A stretch of DNA of 22,512 bases from JBFJVZ01 sp041623895. Its GTDB lineage: Bacteria > Planctomycetota > Planctomycetia > Pirellulales > Pirellulaceae. Positions 8,178 through 14,800 of this stretch are shown in pieces. The stretch covers positions 1 to 22,512 of the forward strand of contig JBFJVZ010000067.1 in NCBI GenBank assembly GCA_041623895.1, given 5' to 3'. How positions within the stretch are numbered: position 1 is the stretch's first letter; every line of letters begins with the position of its first letter. The notes below the pieces were generated by a model, which saw nothing but the letters and a program-made list of their open reading frames with translations, did no database searches and had not been told where the DNA came from. The position numbers and the translations under genes are program-made.

Positions 8178-8252
8178 ACTGTCGCCGCGACCTGCCAGCT
8201 CCGTGTAAATTATTGTGCGTGACTTTTTGGCAGCACCACAACGGACCTGGCT

Positions 8253-9233
8253 ATGCAACTCGCAACCGTGCTGAATCCTGTTTCCGATGAAAACCTGTTG
8301 CTGGCGTCGCAGTGTGGCGTTTCGGAAATCGTGACACGCTGTCCCGGTCCGGATCTGTCGGTGCTGGCGGAAGAACAACAACGATTCGCAAGTTTTGGTT
8401 TGCGGTTGTCGGTTGTCGAAGGCTACTTGCCCATCGAGAACATCAAAGTCGGTCGCGACGACGGACGCGAAGTGCAAGCGTTGAAAGACTTGATTCGAGT
8501 GATGGGGCAACTGCAGATTCCGATCCTTTGCTACAACTTCATGGCGGGTACCGATTGGGTTCGCACGCGGCTGGATGTACCCGAACGGGGCGGCGCTAAA
8601 GTCACCGCGTTTGATTTAAAGGAAGCAGAACATGCGGTGCTGCTTGGTCACGATGGCGGCGACTTTGTGTCCGAACATCCGAACACCCCCGTCAGCGAGG
8701 AAATGCTGTGGACCAACCTGTCGGAACTGCTGCAAGAAATCGTGCCCGTTGCCGAGCAATCCAATGTCATCCTGGCGATGCACCCGGATGATCCACCGCT
8801 GCCCGAATTTCGCGGTAATGCGCGGATCATGAACAGTGTCGAAGGATTTCAGCGACTGGTCGGCATCGTTCCCAGCCGCTGCAATGCCATCTGTTTTTGC
8901 CAGGGATCGTTCGCGGAGATGGGGGTCGATATTCCGGAGACGATTCGGCGCCTGGGTGATCACATTGCGTACGTCCACTTTCGCGATATTCGCGGATCGG
9001 CCGATTCGTTCGCCGAAACATTCCACGACAACGGTCCCACTGATATGGTCGCTGCCATGCGGGCGTACCATGAGATCGGCTTCCACGGTCCGATACGTGC
9101 CGACCACGTACCTCAGTTGAGCGGAGAAGAAGACGGCGAACCTGGCTACACGACGAAGGGCCGGCTTTTTGCCTGGGGATACATGCGTGGCTTGATTCAA
9201 GCAACGACCGCTCTTCATCGTCCACAGTCGTGA
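8253..9233 (+). CDS. uxuA: Mannonate dehydratase (UxuA family)
   Basis: This enzyme dehydrates D-mannonate to 2-keto-3-deoxy-D-gluconate in cytoplasmic hexuronate breakdown. The 326-residue TIM-barrel protein has no signal peptide. It shows the family's landmarks: MHPDDPP (176-182), CFCQGS (214-219), VHFRDI (241-246), RADHVP (283-288) and GYT (298-300). By comparison with the Streptococcus suis enzyme as I recall it, H177, C216, H242 and D284 would bind the metal, while H285 and Y299 would be catalytic. The Asp-to-Tyr spacing of 15 agrees. At 326 residues it is shorter than E. coli UxuA (about 394), as many non-enteric members are. No other uronate gene is adjacent, so it appears to stand alone. 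The stop is followed within two bases by the repeat cluster. The closest alternative is a related xylose-isomerase-like epimerase. Confidence 0.88.
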   Translation: MQLATVLNPVSDENLLLASQCGVSEIVTRCPGPDLSVLAEEQQRFASFGLRLSVVEGYLPIENIKVGRDDGREVQALKDLIRVMGQLQIPILCYNFMAGTDWVRTRLDVPERGGAKVTAFDLKEAEHAVLLGHDGGDFVSEHPNTPVSEEMLWTNLSELLQEIVPVAEQSNVILAMHPDDPPLPEFRGNARIMNSVEGFQRLVGIVPSRCNAICFCQGSFAEMGVDIPETIRRLGDHIAYVHFRDIRGSADSFAETFHDNGPTDMVAAMRAYHEIGFHGPIRADHVPQLSGEEDGEPGYTTKGRLFAWGYMRGLIQATTALHRPQS

Positions 9234-9235
9234 AC

Positions 9236-9360
9236 GGGGGACGAGGCTCCTGCCGAGCCACGTCTTTTGCGTGCGTGCGGCTTTGGGAGGGCGAGGCTCC
9301 TGCCGAGCCATGTCTTTTACGTGTGTGCGACTTTGGGAGGGCGAGGCTCCTGCCGAGCCG
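9236..9360 (+). repeat. Two and a half tandem 50-base units of a planctomycete intergenic repeat
   Basis: The core, close to GGCGAGGCTCCTGCCGAGCC, occurs three times, ending at 9260, 9310 and 9360, an exact 50-base period. The cores are separated by a variable spacer (CGTCTTTTGCGTGCGTGCGG, then TGTCTTTTACGTGTGTGCGA). Each core can fold on itself through GGCTC/GAGCC. In three frames it reads WEGEAPAEP, GRGSCRAE or GRARLLPS, which gives many false ORFs on both strands. The array starts two bases after the mannonate dehydratase stop. Confidence 0.85.
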
Positions 9361-9406
9361 AAGCGTGGGAAAACGCTTTGCGGCTCCGCGGGAGCGTCGC
9401 CCTTCC
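9335..9406. terminator. Long hairpin between convergent genes (possible two-way terminator)
   Basis: Bases 9335-9360 (the last repeat core) pair with 9381-9406 over 26 positions with about four mismatches. Inside them AAGCGT (9361-9366) pairs with ACGCTT (9373-9378) around GGGAAA. The right arm is a sister repeat form, reading GCGACGCTCCCGCGGAGCC on the other strand. The hairpin lies between the mannonate dehydratase stop and the sulfatase stop, so ending transcription from both sides is plausible. Confidence 0.5.
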
Positions 9407-9451
9407 GGCGGTTGTCCCAATGTTCGACTCGGAGTCGTTGCACCGGCCAAG

Positions 9452-11038
9452 TCATTTTGCCCCGACGCGGTGACGCCACATCTCATATCTTGCGGCCATT
9501 TCGGCCACACGGTCAGGAAACTTGGCCGCCAGATTGGTTGTTTCACCGATGTCGGTCTCCAGGTCGTACAGTTCCCAAGGGCGGTCGTCGCGGGGTCGGA
9601 CGAGTTTCCAGTTTTTCATGGCAATGGCGCGTCCACGTCCACACTTCCACGCCAGAACCTCGTGCCCCTGACGCTGCTGCCCTTGAAAGATCGGTTTCAG
9701 ACTCTTTCCTTCCATTGGCAATGGATGACGACCTTGAAACTCCCTGGGGTAATCGACGCCGGCCACGTCCAGGCAGGTTGCCATGATGTCGATGACGTGT
9801 CCGGGCTGTCGTGTCAGAGCGTTTTGCTGCTGGATCACGGCGGGCCAGTGCGCGATCAGTGGCGTTCGGATGCCGCCCTCGTAGGCAGATTGTTTGGCGT
9901 CACGTAGCGGAGTGTTGCTGGTCGTCGCCCAAGCCAAGCCGTAGCCGGCGAAGGTATCATGGGGACCGGGCATCAGATTCGGTCCGCTGCCAGGCTTGAT
10001 GGCGACGCCGTCTTTTCGCCAGTTGTTGTTGGCTGCGCCCGGAGCAAAACCGAAGCCGCTGCTGGTTGGTTTCAACTCTCCGTTCGGCGCCGCGCCGTTG
10101 TCGGAGAGAAACAACACCAATGTATTCTTGTCGGCACCGGATTCTCGCAGCACGTTCAGTATCCGGCCGACGCCGCGATCGACGTTGGAGATTTGTGCCG
10201 CGTAAACCGACATCCTTTCGGTTTGCCAATCTTTGTGCGGATCGTCGGCCCAATTGGGAATCGAAGCCGGCATCGGCGCAAGTTTGGCATTTTCGGGTAA
10301 CAGACCTTGTTCGCGCTGTCGCTCGATCCGGGTTTGTCGCCAGCCGTCCCAGCCTTGATTGCGATAACGCTGCCGATACGGCGCGATCGTTTGCTCGCGA
10401 GCGTGCAAAGGCCAATGGGGTGCGATGTAACCAACGTAAAGAAAAAACGGTTTTTCGCTCGCCACCGCATCGTTCAAAAAATCGACAGCATGATCGTTGA
10501 ACGCGTCAGTCATAAAAAAGCCGCTGTCGGGAAACTCCCAGGGTTGACCGTCCAGATAGAAGTCGTTGGCCTTGACGGCGTTCCAATAGCTGATTTTGCC
10601 TTGGCAGTTCGGTCCGAAGAATCGGTCGAAGCCGCGGTCGACGGCCAGATCGCGACCCTGCCACTTGCCGACCATCGCGGTATGGTAGCCGGCCGCCTGC
10701 AACACTTCGGAAATCAAAACACACTTGCTGAAATCCTTGGGTTCATTCCAGCGGTCGCCACGATGTCCCGTTTGCTGGCAGTACAGTCCCGTCAGCAAGG
10801 ATGCCCGCGTGGCGCCGCAAACGGCGTTGTTGTAAAATCGCGTGAACCGCACTCCGTTGGTGGCCAAAGAATCGATGTGCGGCGTATCGATTTCACCGCC
10901 GTAGCAGCCCAGGTCGGACCAGCCCATGTCATCAACCATGATCAGCAGGATATTGGGGCGTGTTGGTTCGGCACCGATCGAATAAGAGCAGAGAACGATC
11001 GCAGCGCTGATGGTTGCAAAGAATGTTTGAATGTTCAT
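9452..11038 (-). CDS. Exported sulfatase of the formylglycine type
   Basis: The enzyme should hydrolyse sulfate esters, probably on sulfated polysaccharides. The 528-residue protein has a Sec signal peptide (about 1-23, ending IGA|EP). It has the sulfatase core: NILLIMVDDMGWSDLG (29-44) with metal ligands D36 and D37, then CGATRASLLTG (74-84), APHWPLH and LFLSDNGA further on. Cys74 is the residue expected to become formylglycine. Its motif is C-x-A-x-R rather than the usual C-x-P-x-R. The length is normal for the family. The substrate cannot be told from sequence. The gene converges on the mannonate dehydratase gene, which fits a shared theme of algal polysaccharide use, and repeat arms lie on both sides of it. 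No strong Shine-Dalgarno is seen upstream of the ATG at 11038. Confidence 0.95.
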   Translation of the reverse strand: MNIQTFFATISAAIVLCSYSIGAEPTRPNILLIMVDDMGWSDLGCYGGEIDTPHIDSLATNGVRFTRFYNNAVCGATRASLLTGLYCQQTGHRGDRWNEPKDFSKCVLISEVLQAAGYHTAMVGKWQGRDLAVDRGFDRFFGPNCQGKISYWNAVKANDFYLDGQPWEFPDSGFFMTDAFNDHAVDFLNDAVASEKPFFLYVGYIAPHWPLHAREQTIAPYRQRYRNQGWDGWRQTRIERQREQGLLPENAKLAPMPASIPNWADDPHKDWQTERMSVYAAQISNVDRGVGRILNVLRESGADKNTLVLFLSDNGAAPNGELKPTSSGFGFAPGAANNNWRKDGVAIKPGSGPNLMPGPHDTFAGYGLAWATTSNTPLRDAKQSAYEGGIRTPLIAHWPAVIQQQNALTRQPGHVIDIMATCLDVAGVDYPREFQGRHPLPMEGKSLKPIFQGQQRQGHEVLAWKCGRGRAIAMKNWKLVRPRDDRPWELYDLETDIGETTNLAAKFPDRVAEMAARYEMWRHRVGAK

Positions 11039-11085
11039 GTGACGTAGCCTTGAGTGTTCCTAAAGATACTCACAACGGCCGGCAA

Positions 11086-11145
11086 GGCGAAGCTGCTGCT
11101 GAGCCGCATGCACGAAAAAGACATGGCTCGGCAGGAGCCTCGTCC
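11086..11145. repeat. Inverted pair of the planctomycete intergenic repeat
   Basis: Bases 11086-11105 (GGCGAAGCTGCTGCTGAGCC) are a decayed copy of the core seen at 9236-9360. Bases 11125-11145 are the same core in reverse orientation (GGCTCGGCAGGAGCC...). The 19-base spacer includes AAAAAGACATG, the reverse-strand counterpart of the CATGTCTTTT spacer of the other array. The two arms can form an imperfect hairpin upstream of the sulfatase start. Confidence 0.75.
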
Positions 11146-11219
11146 TTAAATCAGAAAGATAGCAGCCGTATTCACTCCGCCAATTCCCCGTCTCGCTTGG
11201 GCAAGGAAGTCGCGTTCAT

Positions 11220-11248
11220 TTGACCACGATTGAAAGCTGGATTACACT
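11220..11248 (+). promoter_or_regulatory. Sigma-70-like promoter for the DUF1800-DUF1501 unit
   Basis: TTGACC (11220-11225, 5/6 match) and TACACT (11243-11248, 4/6 match) are separated by exactly 17 bases. The -10 box ends 44 bases before the ATG at 11293. An alternative TTG start at 11230 would fall inside this promoter, which supports the later ATG. Confidence 0.5.
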
Positions 11249-11292
11249 TTGCTGCCGCACGCTTGCCATACCGCAGGCCGATACGCACGACC

Positions 11293-13197
11293 ATGCGTAC
11301 TTACTTGTCGCGATCAACGGTGGGTGTTTTGAGTGTTTTATTGACACCGTTTATTCGGGTTTCGATCGCAATCGGCTTGCTGGTCACACTTTCGCTTGCC
11401 GGGGTTGCGGGGACATTCCAGGTCGAGAGTCGGCGCGAGTTGTCGCTGATGAAGCGAAAGATACGCGCCGCACAATTCTTGCAACGCGCGACCTTTGGTC
11501 CGACGGTCGAGGACATCGATCGACTGGCACAACGCATGCAACGAATTGGAGTGAAGCGCGCTTGTAGTGAATGGATTGACCGGCAATTTGGATTGCCGCC
11601 CTCGTTCCATCAGCCTTTGGTCCTGAAGATGATCGCAGATGATGGGTACGACACAACGCAGAATCTCGTTTGGATTCAACGATTCAAGTGGCATGCGTGG
11701 TGGCATCATGCGCTGACCGCTGACGATCAGTTACGTCAGCGCGTCGCGTGGGCACTTAGTCAGATTCTGGTGACCAGCGAAAACGGTGCGGGCTTTCGTG
11801 ACATCACCGCAGGCGACCATTCGGGAATCGCACGGTGGGTAGGCCTCGTCGACTATTATGATCTGATGGTCAAGCACGTCGATGGTAACTATCGCGATTT
11901 GCTGGAAGAGGTGACGTATCACCCCATTATGGGCGTGTACTTGAGTTACCTGCGAAACCGGAAAACCGACTTGGCTGCCAATCGATTTCCCGATGAGAAC
12001 TATGCTCGCGAGATCATGCAACTGTTCACGATTGGACTGTATGACTTGCGCCTGGACGGCCGGCTAAAGAAAGATGCCAATGGCAACTTGATTCCGACGC
12101 ACGACAACGAAACGATCAAAGAGTTTGCAAAAGTTTTCACCGGACTTTCGTATAAACCGCATCCTCTGGCCACCGGCAACAATCGCTTTTGGGAAGGCAA
12201 CGATTTTCAGTATCCGATGGAGATGTTCGACTTTGAGCACGAGCCGGGGACAAAAACGTTGCTCAATGGTGTGGTTATCGGGAGTGAGAGCATTGTTGAT
12301 GGAAACGCCGACATCCAGGCAGCGCTGGACAATCTGATGGCGCACGACAATATCGCACCATTTATTTCTCGGCGTCTGATCCAACGTTTGGTCAAGAGCA
12401 ATCCTTCGCGAGGGTACATCCGCCGCGTCGCCAGAATATTCAACAATAACGGACGGGGCGTCAAAGGCGATTTGAAATCTGTGATCAAGGCCGTTTTGTT
12501 AGATCCCGAAGTCTGGCACGGCCAACGGGTTCGAGGACGTCGGAACCCTCTGCAAGTTGAAGTCATACCGCGCGGGACGGAACACAGCAAACTTGCTGAA
12601 CCAGTCATTCGATATACCCGATTGCTCCGCGGCACGCACGCGAAGAGCGATTACCACACCGGCAGAATGATGGTCATTCCGATGTTCGGGTATTGGACCC
12701 AAGAGCCGTACTTGGCTCCAAGTGTTTTCAACTTCTGGTTGGTTGACTATCAGCCACCGGGCGACATGATCAGCTACCGGCCCAGCCGCCGGTTTCCAAA
12801 TGGATTCTTGGTAGCGCCCGAATTCCAGGTAAAGACTGCCGTAGTTACCAATCGATTGCTTAACCGATACATCACCGACATCAGTACTCAGCAGTCACGG
12901 CACTATTTGCACGATTCCAACGTGACGATGGAGTGTAATCTTAAGTTTCAGCTTGACGTGGAATTGTCGCTGGCAACCAAAAACACTGACATGCCAAGGC
13001 TGATGGATTATCTTGATCTTGTTTATTGTTGCGGATCGATGCCGCAAGACTACAAGGATCGTTGTGCCGATGTTATTAATCAAAAGACGAATCAGATGAG
13101 ATTCGATCCGATGCTACGTTCAAGGCTGGAAGAATACCGTGTAGAGAGTGCTCTGATCGCCGTATTAACCTCGCCATTTTGTGCGGTCACCGAATAA
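11293..13197 (+). CDS. Exported DUF1800 family protein
   Basis: The 634-residue protein shows the DUF1800 hallmarks: QFLQRATFGPT (61-71) near the N-terminus and FPDENYAREIMQLFTIGLY (232-250). Between them is a long helical region with paired Trp/His residues (WHAWWHHA, 133-140). A hydrophobic stretch at about 24-40 fits an uncleaved signal anchor or a signal peptide. The biochemical role of DUF1800 is not established; the family is typically encoded next to a DUF1501 protein, as here. A TTG start at 11230 would add 21 residues without a signal and overlap the promoter, so I use ATG 11293. The DUF1501 gene starts 54 bases downstream on the same strand, making an operon likely. Export together with its partner and a shared role at the cell surface are inferred. 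Confidence 0.88.
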   Translation: MRTYLSRSTVGVLSVLLTPFIRVSIAIGLLVTLSLAGVAGTFQVESRRELSLMKRKIRAAQFLQRATFGPTVEDIDRLAQRMQRIGVKRACSEWIDRQFGLPPSFHQPLVLKMIADDGYDTTQNLVWIQRFKWHAWWHHALTADDQLRQRVAWALSQILVTSENGAGFRDITAGDHSGIARWVGLVDYYDLMVKHVDGNYRDLLEEVTYHPIMGVYLSYLRNRKTDLAANRFPDENYAREIMQLFTIGLYDLRLDGRLKKDANGNLIPTHDNETIKEFAKVFTGLSYKPHPLATGNNRFWEGNDFQYPMEMFDFEHEPGTKTLLNGVVIGSESIVDGNADIQAALDNLMAHDNIAPFISRRLIQRLVKSNPSRGYIRRVARIFNNNGRGVKGDLKSVIKAVLLDPEVWHGQRVRGRRNPLQVEVIPRGTEHSKLAEPVIRYTRLLRGTHAKSDYHTGRMMVIPMFGYWTQEPYLAPSVFNFWLVDYQPPGDMISYRPSRRFPNGFLVAPEFQVKTAVVTNRLLNRYITDISTQQSRHYLHDSNVTMECNLKFQLDVELSLATKNTDMPRLMDYLDLVYCCGSMPQDYKDRCADVINQKTNQMRFDPMLRSRLEEYRVESALIAVLTSPFCAVTE

Positions 13198-13251
13198 GGG
13201 AAGGATGCGTCCGATCCGATTCAACAACACCGCTTAATCGACTGCCACATC

Positions 13252-14694
13252 ATGAACATGCAGCACATCACAGGTAAATCGCAACTCCGGCGGGAGTTCC
13301 TTCAATTGAGCGGCGGATGTGCGACGCTCACGAATTTCTCTTTATTGTCAACAATCTTGAATCTGTCGGCGACCAATGCTGTCGTTGCCGATAGTGGCGA
13401 CCTTAGCGGCTATAAAGCGCTGGTGTGCGTGTTTCTATATGGCGGCAATGATGCTTTTAATATGCTGTCACCGCTGACGCCCGGTGAGCGTGAAGATTAC
13501 TTGACCGCCCGCGGCGGAGTTTATCAGAGCGGAAACGGCGGACTAGGCTTGGACGCGGCGACCCTTCACCCGATTAGCGACCCCGTGACGGGACGGAGTT
13601 TTGGCATTCATCCATCGATGCCCGAAATCCAGAACTTATACAACCAGGGAAATCTTTGCTTCCTCGCCAACGTCGGCAGTTTAGTTGAACCGACCACGAT
13701 GGCCGACTATCAAGCAAAATCAAATTTGCCGCTCGGACTGTACTCGCACTCTGACTTACAACGTCACTGGATGACGTCAGTGCCACAATCCCGCTCGCAC
13801 GTTACCGGATGGGCTGGAAGGATGGCCGATTGCGTCACCGGAACGGCCAACGGTAGCGAAAACATCTCGATGAACATTTCCCTAAACAGGGTTAATATGT
13901 GGCAGACTGGGGGCCACGTCGTCCCATATGTTGTCACCGCCGAGGGCGCAGCAGAAGTCGCCTGGTATAGCAAGAGCGGGATTCAGGAAGACATCTTTAC
14001 GACGCTGACCGACGATGCGCTCTCACGCTCTTACGGTAATCTGGTGGAAAAAACATTTGCGAAAGCGAATCGAAATGCACTGGATGCCGCCATTGAATTC
14101 AACGCAGCGTCCAATGCCGTGAATCTGACCACGGCGTTTCCCGGAGACAGCCTGTCGATTCAGTTGAAGATGGTTGCCAAGATGATCGGCGCGCGAAACC
14201 ACCCAGCCGTAGCCCAAACGCGGCAAATCTTTTTTGTCAGTGAACCTGGATATGATAATCATGACGAGTTGATCAATACCCAGGCCACAAACCTGCAACG
14301 AGTTAACCAGGCGTTTAAAGCGTTTCATGATGCAACCGTCGAACTGGGGGTTTCCGATGACGTACTGACCTTTACGGCGAGCGACTTTGCGCGAACGCTC
14401 AATAGTAACGGCAAAGGCTCCGACCATGCCTGGGGCGGAATCTCGCTCGTAATGGGCGACAGCGTGCTTGGGGGCAGAATTTATGGTCAGTATCCCACCT
14501 CGCTAGCCCCAGGAAATGAACTCGATTTGGGCCGCGGGCGGATACTGCCGACAACGTCGGTAGATGAAATGGTCGCCGAACTCGCCATGTGGTACGGCGT
14601 TGGTAACAATGCGGATCTTGAGCAAATCCTACCCAACGTCCGTAATTTTCCCTCCGTTGACAGCGGAACCAGACCCCTCGGAATGCTAAGCTAG
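13252..14694 (+). CDS. DUF1501 family exported protein (partner of DUF1800)
   Basis: The 480-residue protein begins with a twin-arginine-like leader, LRREFLQLSGG (12-22), and a moderately hydrophobic stretch, suggesting folded export. DUF1501 belongs to the alkaline phosphatase/sulfatase superfamily by fold, but no activity is established. Landmarks here are LVCVFLYGGNDAFNMLSP after the leader, FGIHPSMPEIQNLYNQGNLCFLANVG, and GKGSDHAWGG (387-396), where the Asp and His are likely metal ligands. The length is usual for the DUF1800-linked class. The ATG at 13252 has no clear Shine-Dalgarno; MNMQ at 13258 is a second possible start. The gene follows DUF1800 by 54 bases and ends just before an inverted repeat, so it is probably the last gene of the unit. 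Confidence 0.9.
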   Translation: MNMQHITGKSQLRREFLQLSGGCATLTNFSLLSTILNLSATNAVVADSGDLSGYKALVCVFLYGGNDAFNMLSPLTPGEREDYLTARGGVYQSGNGGLGLDAATLHPISDPVTGRSFGIHPSMPEIQNLYNQGNLCFLANVGSLVEPTTMADYQAKSNLPLGLYSHSDLQRHWMTSVPQSRSHVTGWAGRMADCVTGTANGSENISMNISLNRVNMWQTGGHVVPYVVTAEGAAEVAWYSKSGIQEDIFTTLTDDALSRSYGNLVEKTFAKANRNALDAAIEFNAASNAVNLTTAFPGDSLSIQLKMVAKMIGARNHPAVAQTRQIFFVSEPGYDNHDELINTQATNLQRVNQAFKAFHDATVELGVSDDVLTFTASDFARTLNSNGKGSDHAWGGISLVMGDSVLGGRIYGQYPTSLAPGNELDLGRGRILPTTSVDEMVAELAMWYGVGNNADLEQILPNVRNFPSVDSGTRPLGMLS

Positions 14695-14700
14695 CGACCA

Positions 14701-14732
14701 AAGATTTGTATTTTCACAGGGATACAAATCTT
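14701..14732 (+). terminator. Perfect 11-bp inverted repeat after DUF1501
   Basis: AAGATTTGTAT (14701-14711) pairs perfectly with ATACAAATCTT (14722-14732) around a 10-base loop. It begins six bases after the DUF1501 stop. The stem is A/T-rich and no U-tract follows, so it is not a textbook intrinsic terminator. The position fits a terminator, possibly two-way because the opposing gene ends at 14801, or an mRNA-stabilising hairpin. Confidence 0.5.
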
Positions 14733-14800
14733 CTGTTGCGGGGTGGCTTCGCAGCGTCCCGTCCACGAACGTGTGTCTTGTCAAAAACCGCTGCAAAAAA

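Noticed and set aside
8180..8252. CTGCCA...TGGCAG inverted repeat upstream of mannonate dehydratase
   Set aside because: Six-base arms with a loop of about 30 bases are expected by chance.
9236..9360. Possible CRISPR array
   Set aside because: There are only three units, the spacers are similar to one another, and no cas gene is near; it is the known type of planctomycete intergenic repeat.
9230..9907. Open frames of 68-239 codons on both strands (for example 9230-9907 + and 8827-9546 -)
   Set aside because: They read through the repeat array (WEGEAPAEP, GRGSCRAE, GRARLLPS) and then antisense through the sulfatase or mannonate dehydratase gene; they have no domain and no signal.
11230..11292. 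TTG start 21 codons upstream for the DUF1800 protein
   Set aside because: It would fall inside the TTGACC-N17-TACACT promoter and would precede the signal segment.
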